DNA of 64,000 nt, taken from contig CAUBJF010000010.1 in NCBI GenBank assembly GCA_958436175.1, forward strand, positions 26,185 to 90,184, read 5' to 3'. Source of the DNA: an uncultured Muribaculaceae bacterium. GTDB lineage: Bacteria > Bacteroidota > Bacteroidia > Bacteroidales > Muribaculaceae. Positions within the stretch are counted from its first letter, which is position 1; every line of letters starts with the position of its first letter. The notes beneath the pieces are model-generated. The model did no database searches. It was not told where the DNA came from and saw only the letters and a list, made by a program, of their open reading frames with translations. Positions 1-9,606 of this stretch are shown here, piece by piece. The position numbers and the translations under genes were made by a program.

Positions 1-3000
1 CGCAAGTTGTTCAGCACCAGAGTCTGCTGAATCTCGGCCAGGCCTATCTCGGCAGGGATTCCGGCATGTTTCATCGAGCCTGCCGGGCTGGCACCCGTAC
101 CGCCGTCGCAGCCGCTGATGAGTATCTTGTCGGCCTTTGCCTTGGCGACACCGGCTGCGATGGTGCCGACACCGCTTTCCGCTACGAGCTTGACGCTGAT
201 GGCAGCCTGGGGGTTGAGGTTACGCAGATCGAAAATCAGCTGCGCGAGGTCTTCGATAGAGTATATGTCGTGATGCGGAGGAGGGGAGATGAGCGTTATG
301 CCGGGCAGCGAGCGGCGTGTACGGGCTATGACTTCGTCGACCTTGAAACCGGGTAGCTGGCCGCCTTCGCCCGGCTTGGCTCCCTGGGCTATCTTTATCT
401 GTATCTCGTCGGCATTGACAAGGAATTCGGCATCGACACCGAAGCGGCCCGACGCTACCTGCTTGACGCGGCTGCTCGGCCATGTGCTGTCGGGGCGCAC
501 CTTGTTGCGGCCGGGATCTTCGCCGCCTTCGCCGCAGTTGCTCATGCCTCCGATCTTGTTCATGGCTATGGCGATAGTCTCATGGGCTTCGGAACTTATG
601 GCTCCGAAGGACATAGCCTCGGAGCAGAAGCGTTTCAGCAGGCTTTCCTCGCTTTCGACTTCCTCGAGAGCTATCGGCTCGCGGTCGGACGACACTGTCA
701 TCAGGTCGCGAAGGAACATGGGCCGTGGCTTGTCTTCGACGAGGCTCACGAATTCCTTGAACTTGTCGAAATCGTCGCCGCGGACGGCAGCCTGAAGAGT
801 GCGTACCACTTCCGGATTCCAGGCATGAAGCTCGCCGCCCTTGCGGTAGTCGTAGCTGCCGTAGTTTTCGAGTTCGGGGGCCTCGTCGGCTGAAAATGCC
901 TTCGAATGGTTGCGCAGAGCGTCGGCAGCGACCTCTTCTATACCGATACCCTCGATGGCTGACGGTGCTCCGCCCATATACATGCTCAGCAGTCGCGAAC
1001 CGACACCGAGAGCTTCGAAAAGGGCGCATCCTCGGTAGCTCCGTATCGTCGAGATACCCATCTTAGACATTATCTTCATGATGCCCTTGTTGACGGCCTT
1101 GATATAGTGCTTTTCTGCCGCCTCGAAGTCGAGTTGCAGTTCATTGGCATCGACAAGCTGTTTGAGAATCGCAAATGCCATGTAGGGGTTGACGGCACTT
1201 GCACCGAAGCCCATCAGCAGGGCGACGTGCATCACCTCGCACACCTCGCCGCTCTCGACGATAATGGCTATCTGCGAGCGTTTCCGTCGGGTCACAAGGT
1301 GGTGGTGTACAGCCGAAAGGGCAAGCAGCGACGGTATGGGGGCATAGCGTTTGCTGACAGACCTGTCGGACAGCACCATGTAGTTGAATCCCCTGTCGAC
1401 GGCATCCTCGGCATCGGAGCATAGTGCTGAGAGTGCTTCTTCCAGGGCTTTGACACCGCCTTCGGCCTCAAAGACCATTGGCAGTGTGATGGTGTTGAAT
1501 CCTTTGTACTGAAGATGGCGCAGTATGTCGAGCTCGCCGTCCGAGACAATAGGTGAGGGCATCTTGACGACCTTGCACAGTTCGGCCGACGGGCGCAGGA
1601 TGTTCTTCCTGACGGAGCCTACGTAGCTGGTCAGCGACATGACGAGGTCTTCGCGTATGGGATCGATGGGAGGATTTGTGACCTGGGCGAACTGTTGGCG
1701 GAAGTAGTTGAAGAAGCGCTGGGGTATATTCGAGAGTATGGCCTGGGGGGCATCGTCGCCCATGGCGGCAGTAGGCTCCTGTGAGTTTGAGGCCATGGGC
1801 TTGAGTATCTTGTCGATATCCTCTCGGCTGTAGCCGAAGGCAAGCATCTTAGCCTTGTAGTCATCGACCTCATGGCTGACCTTGCGGCCGCTCTTGATAT
1901 CGCTGAGTACGATGCGGTTCTGGTCTATCCATTCGCTGTAGGGATGTTCGTCGGCCAGTGCTTTCTTGATGTCGCGGTCGACGAGTATCTCCCCTTTCTC
2001 GGTGTCCACCATCAGTATCCTGCCGGGTTTCAGGCGCGATTTGCGTTCCACCATGTCGTCCGGGATATCGAGGGCCCCCGTCTCGGAGGCTATTATCATC
2101 TCGCCATCCTTGGTCACTACGACTCTTGCAGGTCGCAGGCCGTTGCGGTCCAGCATACCGCCGGCATATCTTCCGTCCGAGAATATGATGGCCGCCGGGC
2201 CATCCCAGGGAGCCATGAAGATGGAATGATATTCGTAGAAGGCGTTGAGTTTGCGCGACAGTGGGTTCTGTTCGTCGCAGCTCTCCGGTACGAGCATAGC
2301 CAGGGCATGCGGCAGGCTCATGCCCGAACGCACGAAGAATTCGAGAGCGTTGTCGAAGGAGGCGCTGTCGCTCATGCCGGGTTGTATTACGTTGCCTATC
2401 CTTGCCGTAGATTCCAGGCTTTCGGAATCGATTACGGCTTCGCGTGTCGACATCCAGAAACGGTTGCCGCGGATAGTGTTTATCTCGCCATTGTGTCCTA
2501 TCAGGCGGAAGGGCTGGGCAAGCCGCCAGGTCGGGAATGTATTGGTCGAGAAACGGGAATGGACGAGGGCTATGGCGCTTGTAAAATAGGGGCTTTGCAG
2601 GTCTTTGAAGTATGCCCTGAGCTGCAGCGAGGATAGCATCCCTTTGTAGATAAGAGTTCTGGTCGACATGCTTGCCACGTAGCACGACTCCTTGTCGGCG
2701 ATAAGCTCCGACTCGAGAACATCCTTTTCGATGCGTTTCCTGATTTGGTAGAGCAGACCTTCGAAACGGTCCTGATTGTCGCATCCTACTATGAAAAGCT
2801 GACGGATAATAGGCTCCGTCACGGCTGCGTCGTGGCCTAACACGGAGGAGTCGACAGGCACGTCGCGGGTGTGCATCATGAAGAGGCCTGTGGCTTTGAT
2901 TTCTTTGTCGATGATTGCTTCGAAAGCCTCCCTGTCCTTGTCATCTTTGGGCATGAACACCATTGCGACACCGTAGCGGCCTTTCTCCGGCACAGGAATA

Positions 3001-3269
3001 CCGTTGAGCAGGATATATTCGTGAGGAATCTGTACCATGATGCCGGCACCGTCGCCCGTTTTGTTGTCGGCACCTTCCGCGCCACGGTGCGCCATATGCT
3101 CAAGTAGTTTCAGTCCCTGATCGACTATTGAGTGATGTTTGCTGCCGTCGATCTTTACTACAAGGCCTACACCGCAGGCATCGTGCTCATAATCCGGCGA
3201 ATATAGGCCTCTGGAATCGTTGTTCTTATACCCCGTTGTGTTCGAGGATGCTCTCGAAGGCTCTGTCAT
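1..3269 (-). CDS. gltB: glutamate synthase large subunit, C-terminus beyond left edge
   Basis: Large (alpha) subunit of glutamate synthase, which makes glutamate from glutamine and 2-oxoglutarate. The frame is open from the ATG at 3269 to the left edge, giving about 1,089 residues of a protein normally near 1,500, so the end of the synthase domain and the glucosamine-like C-terminal domain are missing. After a short propeptide the sequence DACGVGL places the catalytic Cys of the class II amidotransferase at residue 32. Further on are GAGIMVQIP, HSRFSTNTFPTW, GHNGEINT and, in the FMN-binding synthase domain, SFGAISSEAH, GEGGEDP, AKPGEGGQLPG and GTGASP, all family hallmarks. It has its own promoter about 100 bases upstream. 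The small subunit gltD may follow off the edge, which cannot be seen here. Confidence 0.96.
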   Translation of the reverse strand, partial: MTEPSRASSNTTGYKNNDSRGLYSPDYEHDACGVGLVVKIDGSKHHSIVDQGLKLLEHMAHRGAEGADNKTGDGAGIMVQIPHEYILLNGIPVPEKGRYGVAMVFMPKDDKDREAFEAIIDKEIKATGLFMMHTRDVPVDSSVLGHDAAVTEPIIRQLFIVGCDNQDRFEGLLYQIRKRIEKDVLESELIADKESCYVASMSTRTLIYKGMLSSLQLRAYFKDLQSPYFTSAIALVHSRFSTNTFPTWRLAQPFRLIGHNGEINTIRGNRFWMSTREAVIDSESLESTARIGNVIQPGMSDSASFDNALEFFVRSGMSLPHALAMLVPESCDEQNPLSRKLNAFYEYHSIFMAPWDGPAAIIFSDGRYAGGMLDRNGLRPARVVVTKDGEMIIASETGALDIPDDMVERKSRLKPGRILMVDTEKGEILVDRDIKKALADEHPYSEWIDQNRIVLSDIKSGRKVSHEVDDYKAKMLAFGYSREDIDKILKPMASNSQEPTAAMGDDAPQAILSNIPQRFFNYFRQQFAQVTNPPIDPIREDLVMSLTSYVGSVRKNILRPSAELCKVVKMPSPIVSDGELDILRHLQYKGFNTITLPMVFEAEGGVKALEEALSALCSDAEDAVDRGFNYMVLSDRSVSKRYAPIPSLLALSAVHHHLVTRRKRSQIAIIVESGEVCEVMHVALLMGFGASAVNPYMAFAILKQLVDANELQLDFEAAEKHYIKAVNKGIMKIMSKMGISTIRSYRGCALFEALGVGSRLLSMYMGGAPSAIEGIGIEEVAADALRNHSKAFSADEAPELENYGSYDYRKGGELHAWNPEVVRTLQAAVRGDDFDKFKEFVSLVEDKPRPMFLRDLMTVSSDREPIALEEVESEESLLKRFCSEAMSFGAISSEAHETIAIAMNKIGGMSNCGEGGEDPGRNKVRPDSTWPSSRVKQVASGRFGVDAEFLVNADEIQIKIAQGAKPGEGGQLPGFKVDEVIARTRRSLPGITLISPPPHHDIYSIEDLAQLIFDLRNLNPQAAISVKLVAESGVGTIAAGVAKAKADKILISGCDGGTGASPAGSMKHAGIPAEIGLAEIQQTLVLNNL

Positions 3270-3369
3270 GATAACTTTTCTCTGGAAAGTTTAAACAAGA
3301 AATTGGAAATGATGGCTTGCAGCAGGCAAAAATCAATCATGCTCTGCAAATCGTTGACAAAACGACGTG

Positions 3370-3401
3370 CAAAGTTACGCATTTTATGTTATTATGACAA
3401 A
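3370..3401 (-). promoter_or_regulatory. gltB promoter, Bacteroidota type
   Basis: Reading the minus strand, TTTG (3401-3398) is followed after 20 bases by TAACTTTG (3377-3370). This fits the Bacteroidota -33/-7 consensus. It predicts a leader of roughly 95 bases before the gltB ATG. Confidence 0.75.
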
Positions 3402-3797
3402 TATTTTCTTAACTTGCCTGCATTTTGGCAGTTTTTGATGTCCCTCCCTGCCTTACACGAGAAGCGTTAACTGATCAATATACTTCTTGATAATGAGCTT
3501 ACAGGCACTCCATATATAAAAGAAAAAGCTTATTGCTTCTTGCAAGACGCGTTAAGATTGTTCTTTTCACTGAGCAGTCAACACTCTTTAAATTGTTCAC
3601 AACAATCTGCCTCAAATTGCAAAAATAATTCCAAACAGTTGCTCTCTAAATTATTGATGATAAACTGGATTTCAATTAGGAATATTGAAGACTTATTATA
3701 CTTGTAAAAAAGTGGAACTATTTTAAGATAGTAAGATGGTAAGAGAGTATTTTTGATGATGCGTAGAGAGATTGTATGGTAGAAAAATCGATTAATC
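3402..3797. other. AT-rich intergenic stretch with no supported gene
   Basis: Lies between the gltB promoter and the end of the AbiH-like gene. I find no convincing gene, RNA or terminator. A 75-codon open frame on minus (3578-3805) overlaps the end of the AbiH gene, is low in complexity and has no recognisable family, so it is not called. The sequence probably marks the left junction of the acquired defence operon. I found no obvious direct repeat with the right flank (6659-6872). Confidence 0.6.
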
Positions 3798-4643
3798 TTA
3801 AACAATTTTTATCAAATCTTTAAAAGCACTATCTTTAGGACCTTTTGACGTATATACAATTTCAATTTCATTTTGAGATAACTGAAGTTTATCAAATGAG
3901 ATACCGTATTCTTTCATATTATTCTTTAACATTTGCAAACCTTCAGCATCATATACAATAAAGTATATGGTTTTATGAGTAAAGAGATTTGATTCGAGAT
4001 ATTCAAAGAAAATTTTGAAATAATCGGAATCAGTTATGGAAAGAGAATGACCATATATTATGATATTGTCCGATTTTTTAAGTCGGCATAAAAGGCTGTC
4101 TTTTTCTGTATTTGCGTAAGTTTTTAATAATGGTTTTATGAATTCGTTTGTTGATATATCATTCTCGTTGATTACTCCAGTATCAACGCCTAGTTTAAGT
4201 TGAGATCCATTTGAAGCTCCATCTAATTTCCCATGGACAAAATGGATTTCCGGTTCTGTAAACCCTTCTTTTACGAAGGGATTAGTATAATTAAAAGTGT
4301 AAACAATAGAATTAGTTAAGGATGCCAAGAGTCGATAAGCACAACTATCATGATTGGACTTAAAGTTTGAAAGATTTCGTGAGAAATAGTCAAGCATTAA
4401 ATTGCTGCAAATCTTCCAAAAATCGTTGAGCAGTTCAACATCGGGTAGTTCTAGATTTAAAATACACTGCCTCAAATATCCCTCTAAATTATACCAACAA
4501 TCATTATCTATCATATTCTTAATATAAGATAGATTGATATACTCATTAAATGAGGCCTGCTTTGCTATGAAGAAATCCTTATAAGACGTTTTCCAGCCTA
4601 AATCTAAATCGAAGCCATTCCCTAAAATAATTAGTGTACACAT
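3798..4643 (-). CDS. AbiH-like abortive-infection protein
   Basis: A 281-residue protein matching the layout of the AbiH family of phage-resistance proteins. The N-terminus has LIILGNGFDL (residues 4-13) followed by WKTSYKDF. The middle has VYTFNYTN (114-121) and HFVHGKLDG (134-142). The C-terminal half has IIIYGHSLSITD (194-205). Family knowledge: AbiH members protect against phage, but their biochemical activity is poorly known. The glycine-rich GNGFD, the F-N-Y-T motif and the H-G motif are spaced somewhat like SIR2-type NAD-binding domains; this is my inference. It is the third gene of an operon, 21 bases after the restriction enzyme, on the same AT-rich segment. Motif match is good, so the family call is fairly firm; the function in this host is inferred. 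Confidence 0.82.
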   Translation of the reverse strand: MCTLIILGNGFDLDLGWKTSYKDFFIAKQASFNEYINLSYIKNMIDNDCWYNLEGYLRQCILNLELPDVELLNDFWKICSNLMLDYFSRNLSNFKSNHDSCAYRLLASLTNSIVYTFNYTNPFVKEGFTEPEIHFVHGKLDGASNGSQLKLGVDTGVINENDISTNEFIKPLLKTYANTEKDSLLCRLKKSDNIIIYGHSLSITDSDYFKIFFEYLESNLFTHKTIYFIVYDAEGLQMLKNNMKEYGISFDKLQLSQNEIEIVYTSKGPKDSAFKDLIKIV

Positions 4644-4664
4644 TTTATTGCCAATATTAAATTA

Positions 4665-5720
4665 TTATTGCCATTTTGGGTCCTTTATTTTTTCATAGTG
4701 GCGTTTTTTAATTATATCTGGTATATTCTCTACAGATGGGAACTCTTCTGCAATTTCTTCCGCGAGTGAGTTTAATAATTTTTCCGCCAATATTTTAGAA
4801 TACATTCCTCTAAGGGCTTTTTCATACCAATTCACTAAATCCGTCTCAGTCACAATACTTTGAATATGACTCCGCCAACCGATTTGGGACAACAATGAAA
4901 CTATTACATCTTTCTCCGCGTCTTTACATACAATGATGATTTTGTCACTGGAAACACTATTCTCTATGTCTTCTGCTAGAGTTACATCCAAACTAAGATG
5001 TTTAATTTGGATAGCGGGTCCCCAGTTTGAATACATATCCAAACCTCTGTCAGCTGCATTTGTAACACCAACCCTATATACTTTTGCATCTTGTATATAG
5101 GAAGTTGTTGAGCTATCCAAACACATTATTTTTCGAGAGAAATCCTCGAACTCTTTGAGGAGCGATAAGCCTTCTTCTTTTATAGTGATAATAACTTCCA
5201 ACTTCAAGGCTTCTACTAAGGTAGAAAATAAAGAATAGACAATTATTTCGTAGACTTTATCAATACTTCTTCTCAATCCTGGCTCATTCCAAAACAAATT
5301 AATAAATTGTTGAATTTGAAATGTTTGCGGCTTAGAATTAAGACAATAGTTCAATGCTAATTTTAATTGTTCGTGCTTACAGGTGAACTTGTTGTAAATA
5401 TATGCCTCTACAGCACCTTTAGTTCTGCGATTTTCTTTGCCTAAAACTACAAGAACTGAAGGAGGAGTAGCATTGTCATTAAAAACGTTATCTTGGTATC
5501 GCGCAGAGCTTGTGCATTTCCGTCCTAACAAAGGCATCGTTATTTTATCTCTCCATCTTTTGCTTGGAGTTCTATAATCTTCCAATTTTGACAGGTCGAT
5601 ATCTTTATATACACGATCTCTATATAGAATCTCAGCTATTTGGATAGGTTTGTACAAATGTAATCGTCCTTTTTCAATAACGGAATCCAAAGCTTTCTTT
5701 GCTGTTTCTAATGTAATCAT
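4665..5720 (-). CDS. type II restriction endonuclease, HaeII family
   Basis: A 351-residue protein resembling HaeII/NgoBI-type restriction enzymes, which cut at RGCGCY. Recognisable stretches are HLYKPIQIAEILYRDR near residue 21 and the region RVGVTNAADRGLDM followed by WGPAIQIKHLSL near residues 216-246, where the E/D-rich and IQIK segments probably form the nuclease core. The length fits the family. The start ATG overlaps the stop of the methyltransferase gene by four bases (ATGA), so methylation is translated first. The gene is markedly AT-rich compared with the chromosome. The recognition sequence is inferred from family resemblance alone and could differ. Confidence 0.78.
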   Translation of the reverse strand: MITLETAKKALDSVIEKGRLHLYKPIQIAEILYRDRVYKDIDLSKLEDYRTPSKRWRDKITMPLLGRKCTSSARYQDNVFNDNATPPSVLVVLGKENRRTKGAVEAYIYNKFTCKHEQLKLALNYCLNSKPQTFQIQQFINLFWNEPGLRRSIDKVYEIIVYSLFSTLVEALKLEVIITIKEEGLSLLKEFEDFSRKIMCLDSSTTSYIQDAKVYRVGVTNAADRGLDMYSNWGPAIQIKHLSLDVTLAEDIENSVSSDKIIIVCKDAEKDVIVSLLSQIGWRSHIQSIVTETDLVNWYEKALRGMYSKILAEKLLNSLAEEIAEEFPSVENIPDIIKKRHYEKIKDPKWQ

Positions 5721-6658
5721 ATATCACTTTCTTCATATTGTTTTAATGTTGAAATCATCTGTTTTGCTACCGCTGCAATAACAGGAACTGCTACTGAGTT
5801 CCCTGTTTGATGCTTTATATGTCCATAAGAAACAACAATTTTAAAGTCATCTGGGAATCCTTGAAGCCTTAACATTTCGCGTTCAGTTGGCCTGCGTTCA
5901 TCATTTATAAGGATGTAATTTGCAGAAGCTCCAGCTCTAAGACACGAAGAATAAGGGTGAGGGGTTATACTCCCGGCCATATTCTCATGTGAGATGTAGG
6001 GTTTCGGGTAATTTGTATCTTTGAGACGCATAAGACGAGACTTTCTAATCTCTTCCTTTACATAATATTTGTCCGAGACATTTTGTTCCAAGATGTCTGA
6101 AAGTCTTTTGCGATTTGACACAGGAATAGGATCAGGAAAAGAAAACAACACATTATCCTTGAATCCTACAATAATTATTCTTTCCCTCTTTTGAGGAACA
6201 CCAAAGTCGAGTGCATTAAGAACTTTGGCATACACAGAATACCCTAAAGCTTCAAGATGGCTTCTAATAATCTTGAATGTTTTTCCACCATCATGTGCAA
6301 TTAGGTTTCGGACATTCTCCAGCATAAAAGCTTTTGGTAATTTCTCTCTAAGGATTCTTTCAATTTCAAAGAATAACGTTCCGCATGTCTCATTCTCGAA
6401 TCCCTCTTTTTTACCAATAATAGAGAAAGCCTGACACGGAAATCCTCCAAGTAAAATATCGAAATCTGGAATATCCTTGGCATCAATTTTTGTAATATCG
6501 CCAGATGGACGTTCTCCAAAATTAGCCTCATAAGTTTTGCATGCATTTTCATCAAATTCCGAAGAAAACACACAATATCCTCCAACAGATTCAAAGCCGA
6601 GTCTAATACCGCCAATACCTGCAAACAAGTCTATAAAACGAAATGAATCCCAATTCAT
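5717..6658 (-). CDS. DNA (cytosine-5) methyltransferase of the restriction-modification operon
   Basis: C5-cytosine methyltransferase of 313 residues that should protect host DNA from the adjacent restriction enzyme. The conserved motifs occur in order: motif I DLFAGIGG (10-17), motif IV GGFPCQAFS with the catalytic Cys at 75, motif VI MLENV (112-116), motif VIII QKRER (156-160), motif IX RPTEREMLRLQGFP, and motif X GNSVAVPV near the C-terminus. The short variable region before motif IX is the target-recognition part. It is the first gene of the operon and has a recognisable promoter about 140 bases upstream. Base composition is far more AT-rich than flanking genes, which suggests horizontal gain. 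The assignment is secure; the target RGCGCY is inferred from the partner enzyme. Confidence 0.95.
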   Translation of the reverse strand: MNWDSFRFIDLFAGIGGIRLGFESVGGYCVFSSEFDENACKTYEANFGERPSGDITKIDAKDIPDFDILLGGFPCQAFSIIGKKEGFENETCGTLFFEIERILREKLPKAFMLENVRNLIAHDGGKTFKIIRSHLEALGYSVYAKVLNALDFGVPQKRERIIIVGFKDNVLFSFPDPIPVSNRKRLSDILEQNVSDKYYVKEEIRKSRLMRLKDTNYPKPYISHENMAGSITPHPYSSCLRAGASANYILINDERRPTEREMLRLQGFPDDFKIVVSYGHIKHQTGNSVAVPVIAAVAKQMISTLKQYEESDI

Positions 6659-6800
6659 ATTATTCCGTATCTAATAGTATAAGTCGTATATCCAAGTTTT
6701 TCTGTAAGATAGTTAACTGTTCATTCGATGTTCAAAGAGCTAAGCTAATATTTTGACAGCTGTGATTATTGAAATTCGAGATATAATTTTGATGTTCGTA

Positions 6801-6832
6801 CAAAGGTATATAATAAATATAATAACTACAAG
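6801..6832 (-). promoter_or_regulatory. putative promoter of the restriction-modification operon
   Basis: On the minus strand CTTG (6832-6829), 20 bases, then TACCTTTG (6808-6801), a full match to the -7 consensus and a three-of-four match to the -33 TTTG. It would give a leader of about 135 bases, long enough to carry control elements. No controller (C) gene is seen. Confidence 0.6.
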
Positions 6833-6872
6833 CTCTAATTGAAATAGCATACAGTTTTAGAAGCTGGGATGA

Positions 6873-8081
6873 TTACAGGAGCTTAAGATATGCCTTGGCG
6901 ATGGTCTCTGCGGAGAAGCGGCCGACGGATTCGCGCAGATGACGGGGGTCGAAGCCCTCGGCAAGAGCGCGGCGTATGCCCTTGGCCAGAGTTTCGGTAT
7001 CGCCGAAAGGTGCTAAGAAGCCGAGGCTTCCGTCACTGATGATGTCGCGCTGGCCGCCACGGTCGAAACTTACCGGGAATGTGCCGGATGCCTGTCCTTC
7101 GACAAGAGTGCCGGGTAGGGTCTCATAGAGGGATGTCGACAGGACGACCGATGAATGGGCATATAGCTCGTGGAGGACGGCCCGGTCATGGATTTCACCG
7201 AGACAGGTGTAGGGCAGCCGCAAAGCATCGAGGGCATGAGCGTCGCGCAGAGCTCCGAAGAAGACAGCATGCGCATCCGTGTCTGTGAGGCGGTTGAGGG
7301 TGTCGACGGCGTATCCGAGACCTTTCACAGGGTCGTCGAGGCGTGCTGCTCCCATGACTATCAGTTTCTTCCCTTCGGGCAGCCCTAAGTCCTGACGGCT
7401 GCCGTGCGGCTCGATATAGAAATCTTCTGTAGGGAAAGCATTGGGTATCACGGAGATATCCATGCCGCCCATTAGGGAACTCTCGCGACATTTCCCTGCA
7501 AGCCATGTGCTTACGGCCACGAAACGTATGTCGGCCGAAGAGTAGAGGGCTTTCTTGCGTTCCCATGTGCGGCGCGAAAGGTCATGGGCGGAGGCCCGGC
7601 TATGGAGGAACGGACAGTTGCCGCATCCGGGACGCTCGCGGTATGCCGTGCATGTCCCGGCATGATGGCATATGCCGGTGAGATTCCACATGTCGTGCAT
7701 CGTCCATACCATTTTCTTGTCTGTCGCGGCTATTTTACCGATTTCCTTGAGCGACAGCATCCCCTGGTTTATCCAGCCCAGGAATACGGCATCGGCCTCG
7801 CGGACAAGGGGATGCCGGTGCAGGGGCAGACCGTCGGTGGCTATCGACACCTTGAAGAGGTCGGCGCGGTCGAATCCGTTGCCGAAGAAGATGCGCAGAT
7901 GTTCCTCCAGAAAAGGTATCTTTGCCGACCCGGCGCAGACCACCGACGGATCGTCGCTGTCCCGGTGTACGACAAGCATGGATGCGTCGACACCGGCGGC
8001 CTGCAGTGCCTTCATGAGCCTGTAGGAAACGACCGATGCTCCGCCACGGCGGTCGCTGTGGTTGATTATCACTATTTTCAT
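6873..8081 (-). CDS. glycosyltransferase family 4 protein
   Basis: A 402-residue GT-B fold glycosyltransferase. The start MKIVIINHSDRRGGASVVSYRL contains the glycine-rich loop that binds the acceptor and nucleotide sugar. The middle carries MVWTMHDMWNLTGICHHAG and a Cys-rich patch (CTAYRERPGCGNCPF) common in exopolysaccharide GT4 enzymes. The C-terminal half has VLSTSLYETLPGTLVEGQASG, the E-x7-E type signature. The ATG overlaps the end of the flippase gene by four bases, so the two are translationally coupled and probably act on the same glycan. Donor and acceptor cannot be told from sequence. Confidence 0.88.
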   Translation of the reverse strand: MKIVIINHSDRRGGASVVSYRLMKALQAAGVDASMLVVHRDSDDPSVVCAGSAKIPFLEEHLRIFFGNGFDRADLFKVSIATDGLPLHRHPLVREADAVFLGWINQGMLSLKEIGKIAATDKKMVWTMHDMWNLTGICHHAGTCTAYRERPGCGNCPFLHSRASAHDLSRRTWERKKALYSSADIRFVAVSTWLAGKCRESSLMGGMDISVIPNAFPTEDFYIEPHGSRQDLGLPEGKKLIVMGAARLDDPVKGLGYAVDTLNRLTDTDAHAVFFGALRDAHALDALRLPYTCLGEIHDRAVLHELYAHSSVVLSTSLYETLPGTLVEGQASGTFPVSFDRGGQRDIISDGSLGFLAPFGDTETLAKGIRRALAEGFDPRHLRESVGRFSAETIAKAYLKLL

Positions 8082-9592
8082 CTGCGCGACAGACGGGCGG
8101 CAAGAGGCCCTAACAAGGATTTGACAGGCACATGCTCGCGGCGGACGAATATCCAGACGAAGAGGGCCAGAAGGCCGAAGCGGATGATGCCGCGTACGAC
8201 AGACCCGCAGGGCAGGGCCTCGACTCCGTAGAAGCCTGCGACATAGAGTATCGCCGCGATGCCGAAGTAGGAGAGTATGCGGCCTGTGGCATAGCCGATG
8301 GGGTATTTCTTAAGCCCGACGAAGTAGCTCACGACCATCATCGTGCCGTAGCTCGACAAAGCACCGATGGCGCAGCCCCAGTAGCCGATATGAGGCACAA
8401 GAGCGACATTGACAATCACTGTCACAGCCAGGCCGATGAGCGAGAACCACATTCCCCATATAGTCTTGTCGGTCAGCTTGTACCATACCGAGAGGTTGTA
8501 GAAGATGCCGAAGAAAAGCTCTCCAAGCATTACGATAGGCACAATTCCGAGGCCGCTGAAATAGCGTGGTGAGATGAAATAGCGCAGGATGTCGAGATAG
8601 TACATCACACCGAGGAAGATGAGCAGCGCGAAGGCCACGAAATATTTCATCGCGTCGCGGTAGCCCTGAAGCTTGCCCTCGCCTTCTTCTTTGGCCTTCG
8701 AGAAGATGAAAGGCTCGTATGCAAAGCGGAAAGCCTGGAGAAAGACAAGCAGCGCAAGGGCTATCTTGTAGTTGGCCCCGTAGATACCGAGGCCGAACAT
8801 AGCCTCGTCCGGGTCGGAGACGAGCGAGGGGTAGAGTAGCTTGTCGATGGTCTGATTCATGATTCCGGCAACGCCCAGCACAAGGAGCGGTGCCGAATAG
8901 ACTATCATCTCATGCCATAGGTGGCCGTTGAAACGCCAGCGGAAGCCTCGCAGCTCGGGAAGCATCATCGCAAGGTTGACAAGCGAGGCTATCAGGTTGG
9001 CAAGGAAGATATATCCGATGCCGAAGTCGGGACGGTAGAACCAGTCGACGGTCGACGGCGCATGCTTCATCAGCCATGGACACAAAAGTATGAAGAAGAG
9101 ATTCAACCCTATGTTGAGCCCTATGTTGACGAGCTTTAGGATCGCAAAGCGCATCGGGCGCTTTTTGTAGCGGAGATAGCTGAAAGGGATTGCGAGGAAG
9201 GCATCCGCTGCAACGCACACAGCCATGATGACGATATACGACTCATGACCCGTGCACTGCATCCATCCTGTTATGGGCTTCAGGAACGCGAGGACAAGTA
9301 CAATGAAGAGCGAAGAGGTGCTGGCCAGGGAGATGAGGCAGGTCGAATAGACTTCCATAGGATCTTTCCAGCGCTCATGGTTGGCAAAGCGGAAGAAGCC
9401 TGTCTCCATGCCGTAGGTCAGTATGACCATGGCAAGGGCGACAACAGAGTAGACATATGTGACGATGCCGTACTCCGCCACCGGGAACATGATAGTGTAC
9501 AGAGGTACGAGCATCCAGTTAAGGAAGCGGCCCACTATGGAGCTGATACCATAGATTGCCGTGTCCTTCATCAGACTTTTGATGCCTGCCAT
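8078..9592 (-). CDS. polysaccharide flippase-like membrane protein (MOP superfamily)
   Basis: A 504-residue protein with about 12-14 hydrophobic segments throughout. The N-terminus (KDTAIYGISSIVGRFLNWML) and the following VPLYT and EYG are typical of Wzx-like flippases that move lipid-linked glycans across the inner membrane. It sits between the ABC-2 permeases and a GT4 gene, overlapping the latter. Only 14 bases separate its start from the upstream permease stop, so it is likely part of the same transcript. Substrate unknown. Confidence 0.88.
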   Translation of the reverse strand: MAGIKSLMKDTAIYGISSIVGRFLNWMLVPLYTIMFPVAEYGIVTYVYSVVALAMVILTYGMETGFFRFANHERWKDPMEVYSTCLISLASTSSLFIVLVLAFLKPITGWMQCTGHESYIVIMAVCVAADAFLAIPFSYLRYKKRPMRFAILKLVNIGLNIGLNLFFILLCPWLMKHAPSTVDWFYRPDFGIGYIFLANLIASLVNLAMMLPELRGFRWRFNGHLWHEMIVYSAPLLVLGVAGIMNQTIDKLLYPSLVSDPDEAMFGLGIYGANYKIALALLVFLQAFRFAYEPFIFSKAKEEGEGKLQGYRDAMKYFVAFALLIFLGVMYYLDILRYFISPRYFSGLGIVPIVMLGELFFGIFYNLSVWYKLTDKTIWGMWFSLIGLAVTVIVNVALVPHIGYWGCAIGALSSYGTMMVVSYFVGLKKYPIGYATGRILSYFGIAAILYVAGFYGVEALPCGSVVRGIIRFGLLALFVWIFVRREHVPVKSLLGPLAARLSRR

Positions 9593-9606
9593 AATGTGAT
9601 TTCTAT

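Noticed and set aside
1870..2784. 304-codon open frame on minus
   Set aside because: It lies in a different frame inside gltB, whose correct frame stays open through the whole region with all expected motifs.
3578..3805. 75-codon open frame on minus next to the AbiH gene
   Set aside because: AT-rich, low complexity, overlaps the AbiH stop, no family and no promoter.
3402..6872. Attachment-site or target duplication around the defence operon
   Set aside because: I compared both flanks by eye and found no convincing direct repeat, integrase or tRNA.
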